Assembly: GCF_003337355.1 (NCBI RefSeq)
Contig: NZ_QPJW01000001.1
Location: 1,054,001-1,118,000, forward strand
Direction: 5' to 3'
Length of the DNA stretch: 64,000 nt
Source: Fontibacillus phaseoli
Lineage (GTDB): Bacteria > Bacillota > Bacilli > Paenibacillales > Paenibacillaceae
This document shows positions 28,469 through 37,689 of the stretch, one piece after another; positions within the stretch are counted from its first letter, which is position 1, and every line of letters begins with the position of its first letter. The translations under genes were made by a program, and so were the position numbers. The notes beneath the pieces are model-generated. The model did no database searches. It had not been told where the DNA came from and was given only the letters and a program-made list of their open reading frames with translations.

Positions 28469-29317
28469 TTAATTAATAGGGGTGTGAATTTGTCTGTGGC
28501 CATATTCACTTTTTGCGGCTTTGGATGTTGCTTCGGCCGGCGGACAAAAACCGGGGTTAATGGAACATAGCCATATGGTGAATTCCGGCTCAAGCCGCGA
28601 AAGGTCGTCGAAGTAACTTGAGATCACGTGATTCAGACCTACCGCTCCATTCTGGAAAGACAGCGGGTTGAGGGCGCGAACATGACTGTAATAATACTTT
28701 TTTTCCCGTTTCGGCAGTTTGTAGATGGAGGGTGGAGCATAGGTGACGATGTCGAACTGATTGGCAACGCGGTAGCTGTTTTGAACGTAATTGGTAAAAG
28801 CTTTTGCAAACGCCGGATTGCCTACACGAGGGGATCCGAATGTATACAGGATGGGGGAGGAGAATGCGGTGTTGGCAGCCAGATCGATTGCGCATAAGGT
28901 AGCGAGTGCCGCACCCAGGCTGTGTCCTGTAATATACAACTTCTTGTCAGGCGATAAGTTGGTTAGTGCGGACATGATTCCGTCGCGGGCCGAAGAATAG
29001 ATTTTCGTGAAGCCGCGATGCGTAAGACTGTCTTCCTTGATAAATTTGAATCTCATTTGTGAGGCGATGGCGTCGGAAATCCAATCCGTCGTCGAACTCG
29101 TCCCCCGAAAGGCAATAATGATCTCTTGCGGAGATTCGATGACAAATCCGAAGACTTCCCAAACCTTAGTAATCGATTTCGCTTGAATCGTATGAGTGAG
29201 CGAAAAATCCATCGGTATGACGAAGGAACCGGCTGGATTACCAAACTGTACATAGGTTTGTCCGCAAACCGCTGCCAAAAAAATCGCCCGCTTTTCAAAA
29301 TCGCTTTGAGTCCCCAC
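28469..29317 (-). CDS. Class 3 lipase family protein
   Basis: A 282-residue alpha/beta hydrolase of the Lipase_3 family. The nucleophile elbow is YITGHSLGAALATL; earlier EIIIAFRGTSSTTDW is the family's oxyanion-side motif, and VTYAPPSIYKLP plus YSHVRALNPL hold the later catalytic Asp/His region. No signal peptide is visible, so a cytoplasmic or unusual export route is likely. It probably cleaves acylglycerol esters. The start is a GTG at 29317 with only a purine-rich GGGCGGGATGAAAG before it, so the exact start is uncertain. It stands alone, convergent to the Bce module. Confidence 0.8.
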   Translation of the reverse strand: MGTQSDFEKRAIFLAAVCGQTYVQFGNPAGSFVIPMDFSLTHTIQAKSITKVWEVFGFVIESPQEIIIAFRGTSSTTDWISDAIASQMRFKFIKEDSLTHRGFTKIYSSARDGIMSALTNLSPDKKLYITGHSLGAALATLCAIDLAANTAFSSPILYTFGSPRVGNPAFAKAFTNYVQNSYRVANQFDIVTYAPPSIYKLPKREKKYYYSHVRALNPLSFQNGAVGLNHVISSYFDDLSRLEPEFTIWLCSINPGFCPPAEATSKAAKSEYGHRQIHTPIN

Positions 29318-29506
29318 CTTTCATCCCGCCCTTCTTTCTTACTTATTTATGATAAGGATGAAGGAGAGGTGCTTGTCGAAGCAATCTTCAAAGATTGCAA
29401 ACGTCTGCAGGACATTGGAGCCATGTGGAGGACAAGGACTGGGCTTAAAAACAAATGAACATTTCAAAAGCGAAACAATAGGTGGGGGACTTCCAAGGGG
29501 AAGGTC

Positions 29507-30556
29507 TTAATTTGCCTTCAAGGCACTTCTGACGGCCTCAAGATACTGGAAGCCGTAGTGCTGATCCGGTTCCAGGTAAGAGCCTTCCGCCCATTCGTTC
29601 CAAGCGTTCACGAACAGGAACTCACTATTATACAGTGACTTTGCGCGTTCGATTTGACGGGATAAATACCATTCGAACTTTTGCGGCGAGGCTCCAATCG
29701 TGCTTTGACCCAGGTAACCCATTCTGGGGGTATTGTCCCAGCCGACGAAAGCGCCCGGAATAATTTGACCGCCATCCCTGCGATGGGAGCGGTTAATGAT
29801 CATTTGCCAGACATGATCGTAATCAATGACAAAATGATCGCGATCTCCCGCTTTGATCTGCCTCCGGATTTGGTTGAATCCGCCATGGGCTAAGGTGTAA
29901 TGCGGCTCGAATTCTACGCCGGCATCAAACCCTTCCAGGCTGGAGAGGGGAAACCCGCCCAGGGTCCGGACAAAATAAATCCCTTTCAGCCCGTTCTCCC
30001 GGGCTAGTTGGTTCCAATGGCTCAGCATTACTCCGCAACGCGGAATATCACTCGGCCTGTAGATGAGGAATAAGGGCTTATCATCGATTCGAATATAACG
30101 CGGGTCGCGGAACATGTTCAGAAGCTCGTAAAAATGCTGAGTCCAGTCTTCTTTGTCTCCATAGCTTTGCTCCATCAAAATATGATTGTCTCCGCCATCC
30201 CCGGGGCGGGTCCAGGACTCGTTCGCCCATGACAAACAAAAAGGAATACCGGGTTCTCCCAACCAGAGCATTTGTTTAACAGGATGCTCCAGCAATTGCT
30301 TCCCTTTGAACCAGTAATGGTAGTAGCAGAATCCATAAATGCCGTATGTTTTGGCGGCTATCGCCTGCCATTGGCGCGCCGACGAATCCATCAGATCATA
30401 ATAATAATTTTCGTAAGGGATTTTGGGCTGCAGATGACCCGGATATAGCGAAACCGCTTTGCTCGTATTGGTCCACTCGGTAAAACCGGTTCCCCACCAG
30501 GCGTCGTTTTCCGGTATTCGATGGAACTGCGGCAGATGAAATGCGATGACCTTCAT
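29507..30556 (-). CDS. WbsX-like glycosyl hydrolase/glycosyltransferase (GH99-like)
   Basis: A 349-residue protein of the WbsX group (GH99-like TIM barrel) found in surface polysaccharide loci. The start, MKVIAFHLPQFHRIPENDAW followed by WGTGFTEW, is diagnostic. Later motifs are GFCYYHYWFKGK, FCLSWANESWTRPG and VNAWNEWAEGSYLEPD. Members act on mannosyl or related glycans, and some are annotated as glycosyltransferases; the reaction here is unknown. ATG 30556 has AGGAGG 11 bases upstream; a GTG 12 bases earlier abuts the ribosome site. It follows the CgeB-like gene by 33 bases and is probably cotranscribed with it. Confidence 0.8.
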   Translation of the reverse strand: MKVIAFHLPQFHRIPENDAWWGTGFTEWTNTSKAVSLYPGHLQPKIPYENYYYDLMDSSARQWQAIAAKTYGIYGFCYYHYWFKGKQLLEHPVKQMLWLGEPGIPFCLSWANESWTRPGDGGDNHILMEQSYGDKEDWTQHFYELLNMFRDPRYIRIDDKPLFLIYRPSDIPRCGVMLSHWNQLARENGLKGIYFVRTLGGFPLSSLEGFDAGVEFEPHYTLAHGGFNQIRRQIKAGDRDHFVIDYDHVWQMIINRSHRRDGGQIIPGAFVGWDNTPRMGYLGQSTIGASPQKFEWYLSRQIERAKSLYNSEFLFVNAWNEWAEGSYLEPDQHYGFQYLEAVRSALKAN

Positions 30557-30589
30557 TCGGCCAGACACCTCCTGAGGTGTTGTGCATTA

Positions 30590-31687
30590 TTAATGGTGAA
30601 ATACGACATACAGAAGTTTGGAAACCATTTGAAGGTAAGAGTAGTCGTAACGGCTTTTCCACTGAGCCCGGCTTGAAAAAGCCCGTCTCTGATCGGCATG
30701 CTCCAGATAATGGCCAAGCTGTTCCTCCAATTCTTCCTGCGAATAATACGTCACGATATCCTCGCCTGGCCCCATATATTCATACAAGTCGGGATGCGCC
30801 GCCGCAATTTGAAAAGCTCCGCAGGAGGAAGCTTCGATGATTTGACGGGGCTGTGGTTCCAGGTGAATAATCATGCCGGCCCCATTGAAATAATTGGCGC
30901 ATAAGGAAGCGGAAGGTTCCTGAATCAAATGAAGATGACCGATATCCGAAAGATCGGTTTCTTGCAATGAATTATCGATCAAGATGGTTTTGCGGCTTCC
31001 GGCCGTTTTCAAAATGGTGTGTAAATACGGAATGTGTTTGGTACTGTTGCCGATAACGAGGAGATCACAGCGGAAATTATCGTCAACAGGTTTGGGATAA
31101 AATAGTTCGGTATCGGCAGAGAAGGGGAGATAGAAGACCCGCTTGCAGCCGGTACTGTGATAGAGCGGAATATGTGAGGTATGCTGGGTCATGACAACAT
31201 CAAAATGAGCGGCAGCCCTGCCCGTCGCCTCCGTGGTTCCGGTGGAATCCGCTAACCAGGCCGCTTTGACGGCGGAGCTATTGGTAAGCTCTTCAAGATC
31301 AGCTTGACTGATCAACTCGGGTTGGCCTAGAAAAATGATAAGCTCGGGCTGCAACAGTGAGATTGTCGCTCCAAGGCCGGGCCCGGTCTTGATCGGAGTT
31401 ACTTCTTTAACCAGATGTCTAAGTTCTTCGGCGACGAGTTGCTCTGTCCGCCAATCTTCCGCAGGCAATCCGGATAACAGCAATACCCGGATTTTCTTGT
31501 AATCTACATTATCGAACCGGGATCCCCCGTTCGGCGGGGCATATATCGGAACTTCCCTAATTTGGGCCCGCTCCAACACACCGGTTAACATCTTAGCAAG
31601 CTCTTTATCCGAGATGCGGTACCATCGGACCGGCTGCCGGGATGCCTTTTTTGAGACGCGTTGATTTTTTCTCATCATGGTCAGCAT
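30590..31687 (-). CDS. CgeB-like glycosyltransferase / spore-surface protein
   Basis: A 365-residue protein with the DUF3880/Glyco_trans_1_2 arrangement of CgeB. KIRVLLLSGLPAEDW opens a Rossmann-like domain, PELIIFLGQPEL and KAAWLADSTG follow, then VFYLPFSADTELFYPKP, a nearly invariant feature of CgeB-type transferases. The C-terminal part has EASSCGAFQIAAAHPDLYEY, the nucleotide-sugar site. In Bacillus, CgeB contributes to late spore maturation and outer coat glycosylation. ATG 31687 is chosen because GGAAAGGA lies just before it. It forms an apparent operon with the WbsX-like gene. Confidence 0.78.
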   Translation of the reverse strand: MLTMMRKNQRVSKKASRQPVRWYRISDKELAKMLTGVLERAQIREVPIYAPPNGGSRFDNVDYKKIRVLLLSGLPAEDWRTEQLVAEELRHLVKEVTPIKTGPGLGATISLLQPELIIFLGQPELISQADLEELTNSSAVKAAWLADSTGTTEATGRAAAHFDVVMTQHTSHIPLYHSTGCKRVFYLPFSADTELFYPKPVDDNFRCDLLVIGNSTKHIPYLHTILKTAGSRKTILIDNSLQETDLSDIGHLHLIQEPSASLCANYFNGAGMIIHLEPQPRQIIEASSCGAFQIAAAHPDLYEYMGPGEDIVTYYSQEELEEQLGHYLEHADQRRAFSSRAQWKSRYDYSYLQMVSKLLYVVFHH

Positions 31688-31766
31688 CCTGTCCTTTCCT
31701 GTCAATTATTCTGGATATTGTATGTGGGTACAGGGTATTTGTAATTGGGCAGATGTACAGCCCATG

Positions 31767-31803
31767 AAAAAAAAAGATCAACCCGCAAAAGCGGATCGAT
31801 CTT
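31767..31803 (-). terminator. Rho-independent terminator of the PatB-type gene
   Basis: On the minus strand AAGATCGATCCGC pairs (one bulge) with GCGGGTTGATCTT around TTTT and is followed by a run of nine T. Confidence 0.82.
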
Positions 31804-31817
31804 TGCATTGAGGACGG

Positions 31818-32996
31818 CTATTTTGTTCTATTCTTCACGGCAGCCGCAAACCGGTCCAACGCTTCGGCAAGCAGATCGCGTGGACAAGCCAGATTGATGC
31901 GAAGGAAGCCTTCGCCTCCATGGCCATAGATGGAGCCGCTGTTAAAGGCGATCTTTGCTTCCTTGTACATAATCTGTTTTAACTCATCGGAAGAAAGACC
32001 TAGCGGGCGGCAATCCACCCATAGCAGATAGGTGCCTTCGGAGATGACAGGGGCCACGCTTGGAAGCTGCTTGGACAAATAAGAAACGGCATAATCCTGA
32101 TTGGCTTTGACATATTCCAGTAAAGCGTCCAGCCATGGCTCGCTTTCATTGTACGCCGCGATCGTGGCAGACGGCCCGAAGAAGTTGACCGAGCCGAGCG
32201 AGAGCGCGTTGATCCGTTGATCAAACCGCTGTTTGAGCTGCGGGTTGGAAATGACGATAAATGAGGTTGCGAGGCCCGGGATGTTAAATGTTTTGGAAGG
32301 GGCAAGGCAGGTGATGCACCGCTGTGCAAACTCCTCCGAGAGCGAAGCGAACGGAAAATGGCGATGTTCCGGAAATACGAGATCGCAGTGAATCTCGTCG
32401 GCGATGACTTTTACGTCATATTTGACGCAAAGATCTCCCAACCGAACAAGCTCCTCCTTACTCCATACGCGTCCGCCGGGATTCTGGGGACTGCACAGCA
32501 TAAGCAGCCGGGCTCCTTGTTGCATCAACGCTTCTAGCCGTGCGTAATCCATCTCGTATTGGCTGTCCTTCAGGATCAGCGGGCTTTCGGCCAGCTTCCG
32601 TCCGTTGTTCAGAATAACGTCGTAAAACGGGTTATATACAGGAGATTGCAAAATGACTTCATCCCCAGGTTCCGAAAATGTTTGGATTGCAAGGCTAAGC
32701 GAGGGGACGACGCCGGGCGAATCGGTAAGCCAGTTATCCTGGATGATCCAACCATGGCGTCTTTGAAACCAACCGGTAATGGCGTTTGTGTACGCTTCGG
32801 GGCGTACTGTATATCCGTAGATGCCTTGTGCCGCACGTTCGGTTACCGCCTGAACGATCGCAGGGGCACATTTGAAATCCATATCGGCCACCCAAAGCGG
32901 GAGGACCTCCGGATCTCCGAACAAGGCTTGGCCCTGGTCCCATTTGTAAGACAGCGTCCCCCGGCGCTGGGTTAATTCATTAAATTCATAGGTCAT
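31818..32996 (-). CDS. patB: MalY/PatB-family PLP-dependent aminotransferase / C–S lyase
   Basis: A 392-residue fold-type I PLP enzyme. Typical MalY/PatB motifs are LPLWVADMDFKCAP near the N-terminus, GIYGYTVRPEAY, SPQNPGGRVWSKEEL, VIADEIHCDLVF and the PLP lysine in LAPSKTFNIPGL. The conserved Arg in FLRINLACPR binds the substrate carboxylate. Enzymes of this class act as cystathionine beta-lyases or aminotransferases. It is a single-gene unit between two terminators. The likely ribosome site is GGAAGACGGGA, further than usual from the ATG. Confidence 0.88.
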   Translation of the reverse strand: MTYEFNELTQRRGTLSYKWDQGQALFGDPEVLPLWVADMDFKCAPAIVQAVTERAAQGIYGYTVRPEAYTNAITGWFQRRHGWIIQDNWLTDSPGVVPSLSLAIQTFSEPGDEVILQSPVYNPFYDVILNNGRKLAESPLILKDSQYEMDYARLEALMQQGARLLMLCSPQNPGGRVWSKEELVRLGDLCVKYDVKVIADEIHCDLVFPEHRHFPFASLSEEFAQRCITCLAPSKTFNIPGLATSFIVISNPQLKQRFDQRINALSLGSVNFFGPSATIAAYNESEPWLDALLEYVKANQDYAVSYLSKQLPSVAPVISEGTYLLWVDCRPLGLSSDELKQIMYKEAKIAFNSGSIYGHGGEGFLRINLACPRDLLAEALDRFAAAVKNRTK

Positions 32997-33037
32997 AAGT
33001 TATCCCGTCTTCCTTTCAGGTTAGATATTGCCTTTTT

Positions 33038-33070
33038 AAAAAAGGACGCGAACCGCTGAAGGTCCGCGTC
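33038..33070 (-). terminator. Terminator after carbonic anhydrase gene
   Basis: On the minus strand GACGCGGACC pairs with GGTTCGCGTCC (one mismatch) around TTCAGC, followed by TTTTTT. Confidence 0.75.
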
Positions 33071-33089
33071 AAACAGAAAGAGATGTCTG

Positions 33090-33653
33090 TTACAAATCGT
33101 ATCCGTCTACGACAAGCTCAAGTTCTCCGGTAGTGGAGTCAATGAGCATGCCATGAACGGGTACTTGGGGGGGAAGTAATGGATGATTTTTTACAATCTC
33201 CACTGTATGGATTACCCCCTCTTTTTCATTATTAAACCCGCGTAACCATTTTTTGAGCTTGATGCCTGAGTTCTCCAGGGTGTTTAGCACATCGTCGGAA
33301 ATTCCGCTCTCCTTAATAGTCCCGATCATATGCTCGGCGTTCAGCGACGCCATACCGCAGCCGGTATGACCGATAATAAACACCTCTTCCGCCTGCAACT
33401 CGTAAATAGCGACGAGCAGACTGCGCATGACGCTCCCGAACGGTTGGGAAATGACGGCGCCTGCGTTTTTGATGATTTTGGCGTCCCCGTTGCGAAGATT
33501 CAACGCTCTAGGAAGAAGCTCTACCAATCTTGTGTCCATGCAAGTGACGATGGCCATTCTTTTCTGCGGGAATTTGTCGGTAATATAGGCTTCGTATTCC
33601 TTGTTAGCGACAAAATTGCGATTGTATTCGAGAATTGTTTGAAGTCGGCTCAT
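33090..33653 (-). CDS. Beta-class carbonic anhydrase
   Basis: A 187-residue enzyme that interconverts CO2 and bicarbonate. All zinc ligands and the catalytic Asp/Arg dyad are visible: C38, D40 and R42 in VTCMDTRL, H96 and C99 in GHTGCGM. The spacing fits the short beta-type (YtiB-like) enzymes of Bacilli. It has no signal peptide. The gene lies about 30 bases after the HesB-like gene on the same strand and may be read through from it. GGAGGAAG sits upstream of the ATG. Confidence 0.9.
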   Translation of the reverse strand: MSRLQTILEYNRNFVANKEYEAYITDKFPQKRMAIVTCMDTRLVELLPRALNLRNGDAKIIKNAGAVISQPFGSVMRSLLVAIYELQAEEVFIIGHTGCGMASLNAEHMIGTIKESGISDDVLNTLENSGIKLKKWLRGFNNEKEGVIHTVEIVKNHPLLPPQVPVHGMLIDSTTGELELVVDGYDL

Positions 33654-33683
33654 GCTGATCTTCCTCCTTAGAATTTGATTGAC

Positions 33684-34007
33684 TTAGCGATGGTCGGTCA
33701 GACGTATATTCGATTTGTAAAATTGGGATACGCCGTCCAGGCGGAACGTTCCGCCGCTTTCTTCCCCGGAGAGCAGCAGTTGTTCTTCAAAAAAGACGGC
33801 TTGCATCCGGTCGATCAAAAAGTGAAAATGTTCATTTTCCACCGGAATATCATAAGCTCCGGGCGCTTCGGCAATTTGCAAGGTTGGAATGCCGCTCATG
33901 CCGCATCCGCAATCTTCCGTATCATAGACGAGGCGCATCAGTCCGGGTTTTTGTCCAAGGGCTTCGCGAATCATATGTTCCGCGCGGGAATCCAGTTCTA
34001 TTTTCAA
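33684..34007 (-). CDS. HesB-like iron–sulfur biosynthesis family protein (YqkB-like)
   Basis: A 107-residue protein of the HesB-like fold. LVYDTEDCGCGMSGIPTL contains the Cys pair C-G-C in the position where A-type carriers hold one ligand, but the C-terminal CGC of true A-type scaffolds is missing; the C-terminus ends SNIRLTDHR. It resembles B. subtilis YqkB, whose role is unproven. Cytoplasmic, no transmembrane segment. AAGGAGC lies seven bases before the ATG. Confidence 0.72.
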   Translation of the reverse strand: MKIELDSRAEHMIREALGQKPGLMRLVYDTEDCGCGMSGIPTLQIAEAPGAYDIPVENEHFHFLIDRMQAVFFEEQLLLSGEESGGTFRLDGVSQFYKSNIRLTDHR

Positions 34008-34141
34008 CCTAGACAGCTCCTTTTAAAAGATGACGATATTTCAAAAGTAATGAAAAGGTCGTCTTAAAATTTGATTATACGTTTTGTAAAAAGTATCATC
34101 AAGAGGAATAGATAAATTCATCAGAAGAGGTGGGACTTGTC

Positions 34142-35659
34142 ATGAAGCAGGAAACGGCAGAAAAATGGAAATCATTTCTTGAGCTTCTCCGTAAAATCGC
34201 AAGCTATCATGAAGCGGTATCGTTGATGCATTGGGATCTTCGCACCGGTGCGCCAAGAAAAGGAGCCGAAGCGCGTTCGGAAACGATCGGACTCCTTTCA
34301 ACCGAAGCCTTTAAGTTGCAAACTTCAACAGCGATGGGCGAATTTCTGAGCTATCTCAATCATCAGACGGTACTCGGTGAACTGGATGAAACCGGACGGC
34401 GTCTGGTGCAACTGGTACAGGAGGAATATGACCGCAGCGTCAAAATCCCGCCGGCCAAATTCCAGGAGTATGCGGAATTGACCGCGCATGCGGAGACACT
34501 ATGGGAAGATTATAAGGAAAGCGGCGATTTCGCCGGATTCGAACCTTATTTAACCCGAATCGTTGCGCTCACGCAGGAGTTCATCGATTACTGGGGACCT
34601 AAAGAAACGCGGTATGACACGTTACTTGATATGTACGAGCCCGATCTGACCGTGGAGAAGCTTGACCAAGTGTTCGGAAAGCTCCGCGATCGTCTGGTCC
34701 CTGTCGTGGACGCCATTACCTCAGCCCCTCACAAGCCGCAGGCGCCATTCCTTAACCAACTTTATGATAAAGAACAACAGAAGAAAATCGGAATCTTTTT
34801 GCTGGAACAGATCGGATACGATTTCGAGGCCGGACGGGTCGACGAGACCGTTCACCCGTTTGAGATTACGCTTAACCAGGGAGACGTGCGCATTACGACG
34901 CACTATGTGCAGGATGACGTGACCAACTCGATCTTCAGCAACCTGCATGAAGGCGGGCATGCCCTGTACGAGCAAAATGTAAGCAAAGAGCTGGCGGGGA
35001 CGCCGCTTAGCCAAGGTACTTCCATGGGGATCCACGAATCCCAGTCGCGTTTCTGGGAAAACTTTGTCGGGCGCAGCCGCGACTTCTGGGAACGCTATTA
35101 CGGCGATCTGCAGCAGCATTTCCCGGAACAACTCAAAGACGTTACCGTGGATGAGTTCTATCGCGGGATTAACCGCGTGGAAAATTCCCTGATCCGCATC
35201 GATGCGGATGAATTAACGTACAATCTGCACATCATCATCCGCTACGAGATCGAAAAAATGATATTCAACGAAGGACTGCCCGTCAGCGAGCTGCCTAAAG
35301 TCTGGAATGAGAAATACAAGGCTTATCTCGGACTTACTCCGCCAAACGACAGCCTCGGCGTGTTGCAAGACGTACATTGGTCGGGCGGCAGCTTCGGTTA
35401 TTTCCCTTCTTATGCACTCGGCAACATGTACGCGGCGCAAATTGCGAATACGCTCAAGAATGAGCTGCCGCAGTTTGAAGGGTTTATCGCCGAGGGGAAT
35501 TTCGCACCGATCAAGGAATGGCTTACCGAGAAAATTTACAAATACGGCAAATCCCTTAAACCGGCTGAAATCATCATGAATGTAACCGGGGAAGAATTGA
35601 ATCCCGATTACCTTGCCGACTATTTGGAGCAAAAGTATAAAGGCATTTACGGATTGTAA
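34142..35659 (+). CDS. M32 family metallocarboxypeptidase
   Basis: A 505-residue zinc carboxypeptidase (thermostable carboxypeptidase 1 family). The zinc motif HEGGH is at 269–273 (NLHEGGHALYEQ), preceded by the signature ITTHYVQDDV and followed by GIHESQSRFWEN, where the second Glu ligand lies. The catalytic C-terminal motif Y-N-L-H-I-I-I-R-Y-E is also present. It removes C-terminal residues, not Pro, in the cytoplasm. ATG 34142 is preferred with AGAGGTGGG upstream; a GTG four codons earlier lies inside that ribosome site. Monocistronic with its own terminator. Confidence 0.92.
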   Translation: MKQETAEKWKSFLELLRKIASYHEAVSLMHWDLRTGAPRKGAEARSETIGLLSTEAFKLQTSTAMGEFLSYLNHQTVLGELDETGRRLVQLVQEEYDRSVKIPPAKFQEYAELTAHAETLWEDYKESGDFAGFEPYLTRIVALTQEFIDYWGPKETRYDTLLDMYEPDLTVEKLDQVFGKLRDRLVPVVDAITSAPHKPQAPFLNQLYDKEQQKKIGIFLLEQIGYDFEAGRVDETVHPFEITLNQGDVRITTHYVQDDVTNSIFSNLHEGGHALYEQNVSKELAGTPLSQGTSMGIHESQSRFWENFVGRSRDFWERYYGDLQQHFPEQLKDVTVDEFYRGINRVENSLIRIDADELTYNLHIIIRYEIEKMIFNEGLPVSELPKVWNEKYKAYLGLTPPNDSLGVLQDVHWSGGSFGYFPSYALGNMYAAQIANTLKNELPQFEGFIAEGNFAPIKEWLTEKIYKYGKSLKPAEIIMNVTGEELNPDYLADYLEQKYKGIYGL

Positions 35660-35689
35660 TCCGTTTAGCTTCACTGCGGGCTGGAGCGG

Positions 35690-35725
35690 GACCCTTCTCT
35701 TCTTTATGAAGAGAGGGGTCTTTTT
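35690..35725 (+). terminator. Terminator of the carboxypeptidase gene
   Basis: GACCCTTCTCTTC pairs with GAAGAGAGGGGTC (one G·T) around a five-base loop, followed by TTTTT. Confidence 0.88.
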
Positions 35726-35858
35726 GTGTTTATAGCTAATGTGCACTTATGGTACATTAAGCGGCTTACATCCAGGGTTACCCCTTAACCATTTGTTGGG
35801 CCGCCGCATACACTGAACCAGAATCTTATTCCTATTCAGCATGAAAGAGGTGAGTGGC

Positions 35859-36866
35859 GTGTTAGTTAAGCGATATTCGATTCTGGCGCTGGCACTAGTT
35901 CTACTGTTCGCGGGAGGGCTTGTCGGGTGCGGGGGCGGCAAAAAGACGACAACGGTAAAAATCGGCGAGGTGACACGCTCCGTTTTTTATGCACCGCAAT
36001 ACGTGGCTTTGGAGAAGGGCTTCTTTAAAGAAGAAGGTCTTGATGTGGAACTGCAGACTACCGCGGGCGGAGACAAAACCATGACCGCTTTGCTGTCGGG
36101 TGCGATCGATGTGGCGCTGGTAGGCGCGGAAACTTCGATTTATGTATATCAGCAGGGGGCCGAAGACCCGGTCATTAACTTTGCGCAGTTGACCCAGACG
36201 GACGGAACCTTCCTGGTGTCCAGGGATGAAGCCGGCGGTTTCGACTGGGCCGATCTGAAAGATAGCATCTTCCTCGGCCAGCGGAAAGGCGGCATGCCCC
36301 AGATGGCAGGCGAGTTTACGCTGAGAAAGCATGGGATCGATCCCCAGGGCGATCTGGAATTGATACAAAATATTGAGTTTGCCAATATCGCCGCGGCATT
36401 TGCGTCCGGTACGGGCCAATATGTGCAGCTCTTCGAACCCCAGGCCTCGATTTTTGAACGGGAGGGGAAAGGACATGTGGTTGCTTCTTTCGGCACGGAA
36501 AGCGGCAGGCTTCCCTATACCGTATTCATGACGAAGCAGAGCTACATTAATAAGAATAAAGAAACCGTGCAGAAATTTACGAATGCGATCCATAAAGCCC
36601 AGCTCTGGGTACAGGAGCATACCCCCGAAGAAACAGCGGTAACCATCGCCCCTTACTTCAAAGATACGGACCAGGATATCATCGTCAGTGCCGTGAAGCG
36701 TTACTTGGAGCAAGGCAGCTATGCTGAATCTCCGGTACTGGAAGAAGAAGCCTGGGACAATCTGCTCGACATTATGGAGAGTGCCGGCGAATTGAAGGCA
36801 CGGGTTGAGCCCGCTAAGGTCGTAGACAATGGTTTTGCGGAATCGGCGGTGAGAATCAAGCCATAG
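35859..36866 (+). CDS. NMT1/SsuA-type ABC substrate-binding lipoprotein
   Basis: A 335-residue binding protein. The lipoprotein signal is MLVKRYSILALALVLLFAGG with lipobox GLVGC. The mature part begins VKIGEVTRSVFYAPQYVALE, then KGFFKEEGLDVEL, the classic NMT1/THI5-like opening shared by SsuA, TauA and ThiY. The ligand is probably a small organic compound such as a sulfonate or pyrimidine; the sequence does not decide. No TPP or S-box riboswitch was found upstream. GTG 35859 is selected since AAAGAGGTGA lies five bases upstream; an ATG six codons earlier overlaps that site. First gene of a three-gene importer operon. Confidence 0.87.
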   Translation: MLVKRYSILALALVLLFAGGLVGCGGGKKTTTVKIGEVTRSVFYAPQYVALEKGFFKEEGLDVELQTTAGGDKTMTALLSGAIDVALVGAETSIYVYQQGAEDPVINFAQLTQTDGTFLVSRDEAGGFDWADLKDSIFLGQRKGGMPQMAGEFTLRKHGIDPQGDLELIQNIEFANIAAAFASGTGQYVQLFEPQASIFEREGKGHVVASFGTESGRLPYTVFMTKQSYINKNKETVQKFTNAIHKAQLWVQEHTPEETAVTIAPYFKDTDQDIIVSAVKRYLEQGSYAESPVLEEEAWDNLLDIMESAGELKARVEPAKVVDNGFAESAVRIKP

Positions 36867-36900
36867 CAGGTTGCAGAAAGGAAAGGAGCGTGAGACGAAA

Positions 36901-37686
36901 GTGATCCAAGTTCCTGTCGTTGAAGTGAAAGATCTGGATCTGGTGTACGTGACGGACCGCGAAGCCTTACTTGCTCTGGAAGGATTGAATTTAAGTGTCC
37001 ATCCCGGCGAATTCATCAGCCTGGTTGGACCTAGCGGCTGCGGGAAAACTACGCTTCTGTCCGTCATTGCCGGATTGCTCCCCCCATCCAGGGGGGAGAT
37101 TCTCGTGCATGGAAAGCCTGTCTCGGGGCCTTCGCCTGAAGTAGGGTATATGATGCAACAGGATTATCTGTTTCCGTGGCGGACCATTTTGGACAACGCC
37201 TTGTTAGGGTTGGAGCTGACGGGCCGTTTGTCTAAGAGCAGCAAGGAGGCGGTGCTGGAACTGCTGGAAGGCATGGGGCTGGGCAATACGGGGAATCTGT
37301 ATCCCTATCAGTTATCCGGCGGCATGAGGCAGCGGGTGGCTTTAGTCCGCACATTGGCGACAAATCCGGACTTGCTGCTGCTGGATGAACCGTTCTCTGC
37401 CTTGGACTATCAGACCAAGCTCCAATTGGAGGATCTGGTCGTCGATACCCTGAGGCAGCGGGGAAAAACCGGCGTGCTCGTTACTCATGACCTTTCCGAG
37501 GCGATCGCCGTTAGCGACAGGGTCATCGTGCTGGCGGCCAAACCGGGCAGAATTCGCAGCACATATGCGATCCCGGACAATATCGCTCGCGCCCAGCCGT
37601 TTTATGCCCGGGAAGAAGCCGGGTTTAACGACCTGTTCCATGAAATCTGGCAGGATCTCGAATCTCTGGAAGAAAAGGAGGAATAG
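36901..37686 (+). CDS. SsuB/TauB-type ABC transporter ATPase
   Basis: A 261-residue ATPase. Walker A is GPSGCGKTT, the Q-loop is MMQQDYLFPWRT (the FPW is typical of the nitrate/sulfonate/taurine family), the signature LSGGMRQR, Walker B LLLLDEPFSALD and the switch His in LVTHDLSEAIAVSDR. It energises the permease encoded next. GTG 36901 lies 12 bases after AAAGGAG; a TTG ten codons earlier has no site. Confidence 0.9.
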   Translation: MIQVPVVEVKDLDLVYVTDREALLALEGLNLSVHPGEFISLVGPSGCGKTTLLSVIAGLLPPSRGEILVHGKPVSGPSPEVGYMMQQDYLFPWRTILDNALLGLELTGRLSKSSKEAVLELLEGMGLGNTGNLYPYQLSGGMRQRVALVRTLATNPDLLLLDEPFSALDYQTKLQLEDLVVDTLRQRGKTGVLVTHDLSEAIAVSDRVIVLAAKPGRIRSTYAIPDNIARAQPFYAREEAGFNDLFHEIWQDLESLEEKEE

Positions 37687-37689
37687 CCT

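Noticed and set aside
35731-35858. Possible TPP or other riboswitch before the NMT1-type importer
   Set aside because: None of the conserved THI-box or S-box sequence blocks could be found in this 130-base leader.
35901-37067. Minus-strand open frame of nearly 390 codons opposite the ABC importer genes
   Set aside because: It crosses two well-supported plus-strand genes and their junction, has no ribosome site and no recognisable domain.
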